A DNA stretch of 64,000 bases from positions 248,001 through 312,000 of the forward strand of contig FJUW01000011.1 in assembly GCA_900074885.1 (NCBI GenBank). Direction: 5' to 3'. A program made the translations under genes and the position numbers. Of the stretch, positions 13,168 through 25,500 are shown piece by piece. Numbering within the stretch: the stretch's first letter is position 1; each line of letters begins with the position of its first letter. The notes beneath the pieces are model-generated. The model did no database searches. It was not told the origin of the DNA and saw only the letters and a program-made list of their open reading frames with translations. The DNA is from Rhynchosporium graminicola (Eukaryota; Ascomycota; Leotiomycetes; Helotiales; Ploettnerulaceae).

Positions 13168-14373
13168 CTATCCCCATTTGGCATTCAGAGCATCGTATCT
13201 GTTTTGTGTGATACCAATCACACTTCCATGTCGTAAGTTCTTGGGGAGAGCACTTTGGTCTGCATCAACCCATGCATTGGCATTCATATTCGTGCTTGTG
13301 AAAGGACGGTACCCGTCAGCACCAAAGTCTGTAACGAGTTAGCATTCTTCGATGAATCATCCTGCCAATCGCAAAACACCAGAAGGGAAGGCAGTCAACT
13401 CACAGTCCAGAAGGAGGTTGACCCTCCCCTCAACGACATTATCCTTCCAGGCATACGGTCCTTCCACTTTACTATGAATGAACGTTGTACCGCCACCAGG
13501 TCTGGTCCATGTCCCGAATAGTCCTGTATCTGACCTCTCCATATAAACATTCGTGGCACTCTCGTTCTTCAAGAACCTAGCGTAGGAATTTGGTCCCAGC
13601 TGTACGTAGGCAAGGTCGATCAAGGATGTCTGGCCTGCGCTGATCAAAGTCTGAGGCGCGGTAAAAGTGCGAAAATCAGATGTGTAGGCGTATCGGATAA
13701 CATCAGCACCTGGTGTGCCAGAATGGGATGTGTCGGACGTGGAGTAGAATTTTGAGGCCCAATGTACAAGATATTGACCTGTTTGGCAACTCAATTTAGT
13801 AGATTGAGAAATGCTTGATTGAGAGACTGCTTACCTTTACTTGAATCCCATATAGCGTCCGGAGCCCAAACCATACCAGCATCATTGTTTTCAACTTTGA
13901 TGAGTCTTTCAGTACCCCAATTTATCAGGTCTGTACTCTCCCAGATGTAGATACTCAGGGATCCTTTTCGTTGGGAGGCATCCCATGTCGTCTAGATCGG
14001 TCAGTGTTTCATATCCCAATCGATACAAGTACTTCAAGAATTATCTTACATTCGCAATGTCCAAGTCAGTTCCAATGATATACCACTTCTTCCCAGCCTC
14101 TGAGCCTCCACCACTGATGATCGACGGATCTCTCACTCCTCCCGTGCCAAGAGTCGGATCCAGAATTGGATTGCCCTTGTTCAAAGCCTTGAATGAAAAG
14201 GCATTGTTACCATTGCTGAGGTAGAAATAAACGTTTGGTGCACTGCCCAGGAAGAAAACCCCGAGATAGCCCACCAGGCTAGAATCTGCTCGAACTTGTA
14301 GCTCGGTGTTTTCTGCTGGTCGGGCATGAGTCCCTAGTGCTAGGAGAGCTGGGAGGAGACTTGAAATTTTCAT
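13168..14373 (-). CDS. Secreted glycoside hydrolase family 43 (arabinosidase-like)
   Basis: Four exons (14050-14373, 13835-13991, 13404-13778, 13168-13328) with introns of 58, 56 and 75 bp give 338 residues. Every junction restores a conserved stretch, for example IAN/TTWDASQR and SSKG/QYLVHW. Residues 1-19 are a signal peptide. The catalytic triad of GH43 five-blade propellers can be placed: base Asp in GVRDPSII, pKa-modulating Asp in MVWAPDAIWD, and acid Glu in SKVEGPYAW. The protein is a single catalytic domain with no carbohydrate-binding module. The overall pattern resembles exo-1,5-alpha-L-arabinofuranosidase-like GH43 enzymes (subfamily 26 is my guess). It would act outside the cell on arabinan side chains of plant pectin. 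Family assignment is strong; the substrate is inferred. Confidence 0.87.
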
Positions 14374-16186
14374 AGTGTCAAGTGAGTACTGATCGTGGAT
14401 AGAGATACCGAAGATGACATTTCGACCCTACAAAGTACTATGTACAGGACGATGGGAAAATAGCCACGGGAGCTTCAGATAATTCCAAGACATCTGGGGA
14501 TCACGCGATTTCAGTAATAGCTACCGAATCTGCATTACAGCCTCTTATTGATTGAAGCTTCACTCAATCTGGAAGGCGCTACCAATTTTAGCATCACATG
14601 GATAATTGAGTTCAACCTCTATGCGCCCGAGATCCATCGCCCGATTTCCAACAAAGAACGTATTGCGAAGCGCATCGGCCCGATAGATGGAAGATTCGAT
14701 TTCCTGATCCGAATCGCTCAACAGGCCACCTAGTTCGAGATCATAGCCCTGGTCGTCCAGTCGAGCCAGGACTCTTCGGGTCCATCATTTTCGGAAACGG
14801 GGGGGTTAAGTGATGCATGAGCACATCTTATAGAAGCACGCCGTATGAGGACACTTCGACTTGGTAGATGACTTTGCCTGCATTGGGATAATCCTGGTAA
14901 CCAAGAAGCGCGCGAATGAGATAAGGTGATGGCAACTAGCGTCTCGGCACTTGGGTAGAAGGTAATGATCGCGCAAGAGTCGCGGCTTCCAAACCTATGC
15001 ATACAGTTAATTACTTGTGAATTGATCGTCGAAGTCTAGATGAGCGAGCGATTTAAACCATCGATATACTTGAAAATATCTAGTGACTATTTTTCGACTT
15101 TTGGTGGATACAATTGATGGCTTCCGAGTTTGAAAGAAAGGCGGGGCGAATTCGCACGTGTCATTTGTTTACATGCCTACCAATTAGCCGAAAACACAAG
15201 TTCCTAGTCCTTGTCTTCTAATCCCTTGAATACCCCTCTACGAATGAAGTATTATAGAAATGTCTAAAGTGAAAGTACAATAGTATTTACCTGAGATTCA
15301 CGAGGAAATAGAGTCGAGTAGCATGTATAATGTTGTAGATTTCTGGACAATACGAAACACATGGTCTTTGTCCTGTAGTGGGAAGTTTCTTCTAAGCCAG
15401 TAACGTCTAACTTCGGTCCGATAGAGAAAATACAGCTGTATTCTAAGCCGTCTATCGCCAGATTTGCAACAGAACCCGATCAATGTAGATCAGACCGGGA
15501 AGGGCTCATTCATGACCCAACACTCCTTCCTCTCTGTATACTTGCACAAATACCTTATTACTGCAGCATTATCATTCAGTCCAACCAGTTCTAACTCAGT
15601 TGACTCTTCTTCAACAATAAGGTAGGTTTATTATGCCAAGGAATTAAGAAACGAAGATGATGGCAAGCATGCTTTTATAGACTACAAAGCCTTCAATCTG
15701 AGTGGCACGAGATAATAGTTTCTTACTTACATTGCCATCATCTTCCCAGTCAACAGGTGAAATCCAATACACATAACCAATTTATAACGTCTGGCAATTA
15801 AAATTTCTAATCCGTCATTTGTATCATCGACGGCTGGAGAGCTTTAACTTGGGCGAAACGAATTCGTGGCCTGCAAATGTAGCCTAAAGTTATCAAATAT
15901 ATAAATGACTTTGAAGCATTATCTTAGTAATGTGTCGTAATAACCTCATGAACTTGAAATTTGCCCAAGAAATGTTGCGTCAAGTAGTGCTTAGGGTTTG
16001 TATTCGCCGGAGACGAATTCAACAGCCTCCCATTTCTATCATCACCATCATTATCACCATCATCTTCCAATACGTTTCCCTTTCGGGCCTGCTTCAGAGA
16101 ATTCTCCCTGCAGCCACCCCTTCACATATAACTTTAGGTCTTTCTCATCTATTCACATCGGCTAGTTAATCGAGTACAAATCTTCT
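14374..16186. other. Intergenic region upstream of the GH43 gene
   Basis: About 1.8 kb holding the GH43 promoter. I see no gene, repeat or RNA. Several weak frames under 90 codons have no conserved motif. A CACGTG lies near 15157. Confidence 0.45.
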
Positions 16187-18430
16187 TAACCATCAGCATC
16201 CTCTCCCTGAAACCCCTCCTCAAGATCCTCAGCATCAGCCAGCTGTTGTATCTCTTGCAGATCATTCTCGATCTTTGTGTGTTGTTCCTTGTAGAATTTT
16301 TGGACTTCTTCTGCAAGATTTTTTCGTAAGAGTAGCCTGGTTCTCAGTTCGGTCTTGTGTCGCTTCCCGCCGGGTCTTTAGCAGCAATTTCTGGTATATT
16401 AATTGGTTGGCAAATCATTGATCGAGACCCTTTTTTTTGGCGTATTTTTGACTGCCTGTGTAGATACGGTATTGTATGCGGGTCGAGATAGCGCCATTCA
16501 TTGAATTGATATGTCAAGAGACCTTCCTGGTGGTGCAGGTGTGGCTAATTACACGCGTGTTTTGCTTCAGCGTATCGGATCATGGTCTATTGCAGATTAT
16601 ATGGCTAACCTACCGGGAGTTGAAGGCAAGCCCTTTTTGAAATCGACAGCGCCTCCAAATCCGTCTTTCACTTTTGCCTTGGATGATGTATTTCCAACTC
16701 TGCCAACAGACACTAAGTGACCAGACGGAGAAGCAACATCTGCGCCAGCTGGCTTGAAAATTAGAAGTCTCGTAGGCCCTCCCAGAGAGTCGTGGGCTGG
16801 AGCTTCATGATTTACGGCACCTGAAAATTGGTTCCCCGAAGAATTTGCGGCCTCTGGTTCAAAAAGTTCGCTTTTGACTTCCATATCATTGTAGATGCAA
16901 TCGTCTAAATTTTCACATACAGGTTTGATCTGCATCGTGACTAGCGTCGAATGCTTCTTGAGGGAATTATCTCCAGCAATGGGCGCACATTTTCGCCCCT
17001 TCGAAGTCTCATCAGGAGTGCCTTGACGTGGCATAACATGTGCCGAGCTGAAGAATCAGTATCAAGGACCCGGTCCGGAAATCTCCATCTTCATTCTCGG
17101 ATTCCCACAAGAGGAGGTTCTGGACTCGACTCAATTTCCACAGGCGGAGCTATAGTTCCCACTATCCCAGAATGGGAGGCACAGTCTTGTGGAAGATCGG
17201 TTTAGAATTAGGCAACGACGGACTCCGCTAATGTTCATGAGGTGATAGCTTGTATGTACCAGTTCTACGTTACGGGGTAGGAGGCTCGCGATTAAGTCCA
17301 ACTTCGGTCTCTGTCTGTGATTGTGGCTCTTCGGGGACTGTCGGTCGCTTTTTCTATACATCTTGCTACGCACTCTTCACGCAAATGTGTTTGTATGGTA
17401 ACGGCCGTGTTTGAGGAGACGAGCCCGCTCTCGTTGCCTGTTCTTGATTTGGTTTGGGGCATCTGGAATCTGTCGGTTCTTGGTCGCTACGGTCAGTGCG
17501 CAACATACCTGAATGAACATTTCGGCATTTCGTCGTTGTAGAGACAATAAGCACATGAGGCTTGGTATAATCCCTTCAACTTGAATATACCCTCTGCCCA
17601 ACATAGTTCCAAAATAGACCTGCTCGATGTTGACATTGACGGCAGGCTTCATCTTGTTCAATACCTCGTATTTGCGCCAGTGGAGCTTTAAGCCTCCCAC
17701 GGCCTCAGTCGAGACTTTCAAAAGGAAACCTAGTCAAAAGATCCACTAAACTTGTGGTTGGGAGGTAAGGAGCCTGACCACACATCTGTGACATATTGAG
17801 TGGAAGATTGTCTATCTCTTGGAAAGATGACCCAGGTTCGGTGATGGTATGCGGCAATTGGACGAAAATTTCAGAGAGTACGGTATGGGGTGTTGGTTGA
17901 TCTCCTTCAATGAGGGAACGGCACTATGTACTGGCTTGCCTCTATACACACAACTACTGTACCAAAAAAAATCTTTGACTTTCCATAGCATCCAATTCGA
18001 GGAAAATTATGTACCCTCAAAGTGTTTGACAGGAACATATCCGCAAATTTAGCCAAGCTGACCACGAGTCTTCAACAGAATCGACAGTTTCTTGGATTCA
18101 GAATTGTCAGAAGCGCCATGTAGAGCTCCAGGGTCAGATGAGGCAATGGAACCAGACTATTTTGAACGCGGGACGAACTTGAGATTAGGAAGAGTCTGAA
18201 GAAGGCCCTCGATGAAATCACGCTCCAAGATCCTAGATGACTTTCGATGCGCCGCGATCTTGGTATGAGATGGGTTTGAATAGAGCCCTCAATAGGTTCT
18301 TGCTTGGGGGTCTCCATGAAGACGACGTTGATAATGGTTCTGTGTGAAATTCTGAGCAGGCTGGAGCTCACACCACAGTAAGTCAGCGAGAGCAAGACTG
18401 AAACGAGTTGTAAGAGCAGGATCAAGAAGA
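16187..18430 (-). pseudogene. Decayed or unrecognised multi-exon coding remnant
   Basis: Coding-like minus-strand blocks lie in different frames. 18060-18320 includes ILERDFIEGLLQTLPNLKF and, after a TAG at 18157-18159, KKLSILLKTRGQLAKFADM. 17760-17880 includes a SLVDLLTRFPF end. 17510-17730 includes GGLKLHWRKYEVLNKMKPAV. 16597-17055 begins after a good acceptor (TACTGATTCTTCAG). 16187-16383 ends in an acidic coiled-coil tail, KNLAEEVQKFYKEQHTKIE, before a TAA. Some gaps could be introns, but the in-frame stop and the frame changes without usable splice sites suggest decay. I do not recognise the family. It may instead be a poorly modelled living gene. Confidence 0.35.
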
Positions 18431-18764
18431 TGGTAGAAGAAGTGGCAGAAGAGAATTACTTCTCATATCTACAGTAGCTCGGTTGAAGCAGCTAAGGGCT
18501 TCGCTTAGCATGCAAACAACAAGAAAACCGATAGTCAATATTCGATCTCAATTAAGATCTATGTTTCAACAAGTAGCTACATTATTTTCTTTGTGGTCTG
18601 TTGTATCTGGCTATGATCTTTCACTTAGTTGATATTAACTGTGCTAACCGAGACACAAGGTGCGTTCAAGGCTCGAGCACGGACCATATTCCAGATGCAT
18701 TTGCTTGTCAGCCTCGTCGCGAACTTTCACGCATTAAAGATCATCAACCTAACAACCTTCAACA
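18431..18764. other. Intergenic region upstream of SWC5
   Basis: Short promoter region for SWC5. Nothing else is seen. Confidence 0.5.
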
Positions 18765-19894
18765 ATGCCGCCAGAACTCATCCCCGACGATGAGGAGTAT
18801 GTTTCAGACGAAGACTCAGACTTTGCCCCCGATACGGCACCTGCGCCGGAGGCAGACTCTTCGGACGAGGAGTCAGAAGCAGAGGAACCTGCTGCGATAA
18901 CAAAACAACCGCAGCCTAAGAAAAGAAAACGAGGAGAGGATGAAGTGGCAGAGGATGTGGGGTTCGAAAACTCGGGCGATGAAGCGATCATGACAGAGGG
19001 AACGAAGTCTAGGAGGAGGAAGGGAAAGAAGAATAAGGAGGAGATAGAGGATGAGGGGGGCGAGGGAGGTCTGGTCAAGACGAGGAGCATGAGAGCGCAA
19101 GAGTAGGTGATTTATATCTCCAAAAGTGCGGAACGCAAGCTGACTAAATCCCCAGAGTTGTTGAAAAGAAACCCCTCGCCAATACTGCAGAAGCAACAAT
19201 CGATGTGGACTCTGTCTTCCTGGAAATGATGTCCGGGAAGCCAGCTGCTGCAGATCCTCAACCTCCGACAGAGCCCTCTTCGCTCCTCTCCCCAGATGGC
19301 TCTAAAAGCCCCGAAACCAGACGCACAACTATATCTTTACCAAATGCTAGGATAGAAGCATCACGATCACCGAGCACATTGAGTGAAGGACCCGATTCCA
19401 TGATAATGATAAAGCGAGCCTACAATTTTGCCGGCAAAGTGCACACGGAACAGAAACTCGTACCTCGAAACTCTGCAGAAGCAAAACTTTTCCTTGCCAC
19501 CAATGCTCCAGTGAGCGAAATGCCGGAGGTTACAGCAGCAGAGCCGGAAGATTCGCTTTTCACCAAACCAAAACGACCGTTGAAGAAAGCGCGGAGATCA
19601 ATATTTGAACCTGTGATTGAAATATCGCCGAGGACGGACCTGTACTTTGGATTGAGGAAACAAAGTGATATCACGCTTGTGGGGGCACAGGCTAAGGTCA
19701 AGAAGTTCAATACGGTGGAGAAGAGCGCCATGGATTGGGCAGGCTTTGTAGATAAGGAGGGTATTGCTGATGATTTGGATGCTGCGGGTAAGAGTAAGGG
19801 CGCGTACAAAGCGAGACAGGAGTTCCTGGCTAGGGTCGAGGCGAAGAAGGTTGAGGACGATAGGAAGGCGAGAGGATTGCCTATTCTTTTGTGA
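18765..19894 (+). CDS. SWC5: SWR1-complex subunit SWC5 (BCNT/CFDP1 family)
   Basis: Two exons (18765-19102, 19156-19894) flank a 53-bp intron (donor GTAGGT, acceptor CCCCAG), giving 358 residues. The N-terminal 100 residues are highly acidic (PDDEEYVSDEDSDFAPD), the histone-binding type of region in Swc5, followed by a KKRKR nuclear-localisation-like patch. The C-terminal 80 residues are the BCNT domain: VEKSAMDWAGFVDKEGI, then a Lys/Arg-rich helix with FLARVEAKK. In yeast, Swc5 is needed for the SWR1 remodeller to exchange H2A for H2A.Z. The protein should be nuclear. The start ATG at 18765 opens directly into the acidic region, as in homologues. Confidence 0.92.
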
Positions 19895-20949
19895 ACGGAT
19901 TATATGTACGATTTATGACTACTACCTAATGAATGTGTCTGAGAAGGCGACTGTGTTATGAGACTTGTCATGTATCCTACGCACCTGCTATAACGCATCT
20001 TCCAAACGAGCACGTACTGACAGGTAGAGCAGATTATGATCATGGAGTGCACTGTTTGATTGGAGGCAGATGATGTTATCGTCCCGGTAGAAAGATGCTG
20101 TGATGCTGACATGGGTGCATTTATTTATGACAATGTCCTTGAATTTTAGGACAGCATTGAAGGATCTTGTTGATGATATCCGCAAGAAGAAGGTCACTTG
20201 GACCTCAAACTTGAAACATAGCTTTCGGCTAATAACAACCTAGCAACAGAGGTAAACAAAGGATCGTCAATAATCAAAAGGCTTCTAACCCTTCACGATT
20301 GAGCAGAAAACAGAAGATGCGCATTTTCATGTGATTCTTCGGATGCTGTAGACTGCTTCTACACCCCAGCGGATGGACTGGGGACTTACGTCAGTAAACC
20401 TGCTCAAGTTATATCCTCAAAGATGCTACCGCCTGAATTGGAGTCGCGAATAAACCATCATTTATGCTGCAATCCACGCAATGCAGGTCCGCCATTGCGA
20501 ACTTGCTGGGAGTGGATCTAGCGTTTCGATTTTCTTTGGCAACATAAACAAACATGCGTTCGTCTTCTCGTAGCCTCGACAAGAAGTTGATCACCTATAG
20601 TTTGCGGCGTTTTGCCTATTCAATTGCCCCTCCATCTCTATTGTAAGACCCTCTCCCTCAATCGTTCGGCACCTATACACAGTTGGCTTCCGAGATGGAG
20701 GAAGTCCAGGACCAGACGCCGCCTCATTCATGTCGCTGCTGCGGAACTATTGTCCTTACAAGCACAAAAGCAACATCGCTGCACAAGAAGCTTGCGGGCA
20801 TGGGTTGCACCCAATTCTATCTGGGTGTGCCACCAACTTTCGAAAGTGGCTCCAGATGTTGATGCGATTATTTGGGCACTGGAAGAGCTTAGAGGCTCAA
20901 CGTTCTAAGGGATCAATTCGTCGGATATTCACATAAACAGCAGGAATTA
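19895..20949. other. Intergenic region between SWC5 and the HET relic
   Basis: SWC5 3' flank. A stretch from about 20610 may belong to the N-terminal part of the dead HET gene, but no frame there could be matched. Confidence 0.4.
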
Positions 20950-22580
20950 GCTCACTCGGGTATGCCAAAGACTTGTCCAGAACCTTGTCTTACTCAGCAC
21001 GCGATGTGCAAATCCAAGAGATCGACCTCGATGAGGCTATCAGCGCGGCTCCTCGGTATATCTAGCGCAGAAGGAGATAAAGACGTTCGCCTTTTAAATA
21101 CCTACGAGGGCAGGGTCAATTAAAAACGCGAGACTGCTCTGTCATACTGTTAGGGCGAAACCCAGGAGTTATAAAGGACAAGGTGCAAATTGAGACAACC
21201 CCCGGAATCAAATAGCATATCTAACCTGCCAGCAAATATTCAAGATGCGATCATCGTAATGGAAAACCTTGGCCTGCGGTATCTTTGGGTGGATACTCCT
21301 TGCATTACACAAAATGATGGGAACGACAAAGCTACCCACATTATGTCTATAGCAGAGATCTTCGAAGATACACTGGTCACTTAATGGCATCGAAGATAAA
21401 ACAGTGCAGTCGGTCTTCCTCAACGATTACCGCAATACGGACTAGAACACGCCAGCACAGGGTTCGAAATGTTATTCCAAGACCCACAAGGCCGCCAGAG
21501 CCCAATATTGTTTGCTTCTTAGTCGTATAAGGTTGATCATTTATCCAACAGAGACTGGACAATCCAATAATCGATGTGCTCTAACCGTACACTAGATTTT
21601 GGGTCGACCTGTGTAGAGTGGTGTTGTTGCTCGACAGCGATTTGTGACAGAGCAAGGACCAGCCGGACTTGCACTAGATGAAATTCATTCTGGCCTTTGT
21701 TTTCTGTAACAAAATTTCCGTGGAAGTTCATCGTTATGTAGTACGTTTGGGAAAGGGGCCCCCTTCCCGAAGTCGATCGAGTTTCTCGGGATTACTTTAC
21801 GCCAATAAGACTCCGAAGACACGCAAATATGAGCAAATGCTAATGTCCGATCATCAAACTATTCATTAAGAGCTCTTACAATCCCAACAGACCGTCTGCG
21901 AGCGAGAGCAGGTATCGCTTCTAGACATCAAAGGAACTCGGATGTGTATCACGCCGTGGCTTGGAGATCGTCTCTCATCAAAGACACTCTATGGAAAGTT
22001 TTACCCGAGTCAAAAATACTACACCATCCTGTTGTGTCTTTTGCTCCATCCTAGTTCTGGACCTCAACTCACAACGGTGTGTACTATACAGGTATCTTCG
22101 AAGACATGAGTGAGTCATATATCCATGTTATCGAGGTTGAGGTCGAAATCGCCGTAGAACATAGTACGTACGGTGCCGTCACAGAAGGATACATCAAGCT
22201 TCGTAGCTTTGTGACAGAAGCTTATTGGAAAGTCGACGACCATTTAACATCATCTTTAGCTGAAAGACCAACACCCTCCTGAACACCCCCTAGAAAAAGT
22301 ATTGGTCATGGAACTAGATACTGCCTCCGCCTCCACCCCGAAGCAGTTGAAACAAATTTATTCCTAGACGACGCGGGTCGAGCTCCGTGTCATCTCCTCA
22401 TGCCAGTTCCCAATCTGAGGACCAACTTCTTCACAGATCTCGTACCGTGGAAACATCCGAGTAGCTAATACTCACGACTCGCATTGTTTGACGGTTGGGA
22501 GATTCACCCTGATGATCTAAGGAGAGAATGGCCTGAGGGCGTGCCGAGTGCGAGAAGAACTTGTAATAGTGTAAAGTAGC
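20950..22580 (+). pseudogene. Heterokaryon-incompatibility (HET-domain) gene remnant
   Basis: HET-domain proteins trigger cell death when genetically different hyphae fuse. This copy is dead. The first signature reads SYC-stop-G at 21142-21156, where living proteins have SYCWG; the Trp codon is TAG (21151-21153). The second signature is well kept over 21190-21384: LPANIQDAIIVMENLGLRYL, then WVDTPCITQND and KATHIMSIAEIFEDTLVT, ended by a TAA. Farther on, an APS-stop-FW segment (TAG at 22052-22054) stands where the family has APSWSW, followed by a VEVEI..YIKLRSF block up to about 22210. A weak C-terminal GWEIHPDDLRREWP-like piece lies near 22490. Both Trp-to-stop changes are TGG to TAG. The ends are approximate. 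Confidence 0.82.
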
Positions 22581-25500
22581 TTTGAATATGTGTCACGATA
22601 AAGAAAATACAGCTCAGTACTGGATGTGAACGTATCTGGAGATTCTCTACCGACTATTTTTTACTTTGCTTGCTTCGCCTTTTGTATCTCGGGGATTTGC
22701 TGAAGAGTATCCTCGAAACCCAACCATTAAAAGGTGAGAGGGACACTCACTGATGGACAATACATTATCTTGACGGAGCGTTCTACCCATAACTACCATG
22801 CCATAGAAAACTGTGCAAACGTTTATGGTGATTTGCATGGTCTAAAGCCAATTATTTCAGGACACGAACATTCGATCTCTTCCTCAACCGCTATTCTACG
22901 ATCACAGCCTTGCAGGCAAAGAACTCATCTGCTTATACTTCAGCTTCTAATTCCTTTACCTCATCCTTTTTCGAAAATTCGCGTCGTATGACAGCTGTCT
23001 TAGGTTCTACAATGGGGATACACTCCTACCAGCGCTATAATTCATAGCTCTGGTGAGATTTTCTCGCATAATTGTATCTGAAATCCAGCCGCTAGCTCAT
23101 CTGCCCGCTCCTAATTCTTCTCATTGCTTACCTAAATCCGAAAGTGAACTCGTGATTCTTGGATGTTTAGTTGAACACTGTCCAGCAGTATTGAATCAGG
23201 ATTTTGCCAAGCTTCCGGCTGGAAAAGCCGTGGATTTTCATAGATAATATGTCTCAGTCGAAGGAGCACGAGAATCATGAACAAGCCATGATTTCGAATC
23301 ATGTGCGTAGGTAATCCGATCGCCCATAGGCACATATAGATGCTCTGCCGTACATCATCCTGAATTGGAGCTTTATATTCTCGAAAGGTTCGCAGGAGCT
23401 GATATGATCTATTGCTTGACTGTTTTGGCCCAATTTGTGGAAGAGTCTAAGGTCTAGGCTAGGCCAATCCATCTCCAGCGAAGCGTTTATCTTGCAAGAT
23501 GTAGTCCAGTCTTTATAACTATCACTCCGAGAAGTGTTCGAACAGGTTTGTGATGGAAGTATCACTCCCAGTACCTGCGATATTTGCGTCACTTTGGGAT
23601 TTGATCGAGTTGCGATATTGAATTATACTCGGCAGTCCCCTACGCCAGACACAGTTTAATAAGGTCTCGATCGCCATACGTTGTGCTTTTGGCTAATCTG
23701 TAAGCTGGTGTTCGGTGTTTATTGAGTATTTCCTTTGTTGACAAACACATCTCGGTAAACAAATAGCGCGTACCGCGACTTGAGACACAGATCGCCAAGC
23801 ATTTAGCCTGGCTTAGCTTAGCTCGTACAGCGAGGCGCAATCGTGCATTTAGAGTTCTTCATGCTGATTATGAAGCCATTGTGTGATCATCTTTTCTCAA
23901 AATCAGCATTGACAAAGGAGCCAAACGTATTTGGTTTGTTTATGTGAAAAAAGCTCCATCAGGTAGATAGTTAGGTAGGACGAATTTTGACTGCTCGGGC
24001 TGGAGAAATAACCGTGCGGTTATCACGGATTGAGTTGATATTCTTGTTAGGGTGGTCGGAATTTCGGAGGGAATTAGAGTTTGAGTCGGGGTTGAGATTA
24101 GACAGTGCGTGAGTTTTGTTAACGATCGTGCAGAATCCGTGGTGGCGTTTATTAAGGCCTATATTAATATAGGGGCAGTTAGTTATTACCCTTCATGAAA
24201 CAGGTCATTTGACTCGAGCTGCACGAATGAGTGCATCTCATGCTTTGGATGCCCTTCAATCACCGGTGGGTTAGGACTTGATACGGTGAGATGACCTCGC
24301 TTCGCCCGACACAATTGCCCCTTCATCAACAGAAACCTTATGTATCCTTCAAGATGTCAGTGTGAAAGTGGCCGCATTGATACACTGAACATGGAGTGGA
24401 AATGAAGCTTCCATGAGCCTCATGTGGTAATTGTTATATCCAATCTCGGTTGATTATCCGATCGACCTGTTGTTTGTTTCATATTCATGACCATCCCTAT
24501 TACCACTTCCCCACGATCTACCTTCTCATCTTGGAGTGCATGTTTCGGATCTTCGTTTCCTGTACTCAGATCTACTTCGTAGAGTATCTTTCTCGGCTTT
24601 AATCCCACTCTTCTGTGCGTTGCTGGGGTTATATAATCAAAATCGTATGTGGAGATACGAATGACAAGGCCGTGACCTGGCTCATGCTTTATCTGAGGGA
24701 CGTGTGCAGCGATGTGTGTGCCAAATGCTGCAGCAGCGATACGAGATCGTGAGCAGAGCAGCTGAGGTGAGGCTTCACAACAGGATGTATACAGGATGGA
24801 TACATAAAGGCGGTAGGGGCGGCTGGAAGATAGTGGAGTTTGTAGAGCTGAAGCTGCAGAAGTGGGGTGCACGACAGAGCCCACGAGCAGCTCTGAAGAG
24901 TATTCGTGATGATGATGTCAGTGGTGAGGACGACGAAATCAATGCAATGTATGTCTGAATTTCCTTCTGCCATTGAAATAGAGAATAGATATTTCTTTGG
25001 CTTGCCTCTATAACTGCCAGCCGGTACATTCGGCTTGAAAATCTCATTTGTGATTTCAAGTTTTAAATGCTCTCAGGGATCGATTCTAAAATAGAGATCG
25101 TAGGAGGATCAGGCCATCAAGCTGTCCGTGAGAACTCTTGACCTTGTTAGTCTCTCATGCACGAAAGACTGGCGTGATGGATCATGGCTGGGATGAGGGA
25201 TCAAGAAAGGAGAGATCACGGAGGAAGTGTGCAGATCAGGTCCTGTGCAGACTCTCTGGCTTTTTCTCTTTATTAGTCCTTTTGGATTAACCGTTTGAGT
25301 ACAGGTATTCACTATCATGATATATGTTAAGAATATTACTTCATTTGAATCGTGTCTCTGAGGCTTTCTCAACGTGAATTCAAGATTTGCACATGAGAAA
25401 GTCAAATTCTACTTGATGCATAACTTGCGGGTCGCAGCTTGCAGCTTGCAGATTTATGTCCTATCCCGCATTTTGTATGAAGCACCTGTCAATTACAGCA

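Noticed and set aside
24420..24884. 154-codon minus-strand frame in the gene-poor stretch
   Set aside because: It opens with GTG, its first ATG is near the C-terminus, and no acceptor or upstream exon of convincing quality was found.
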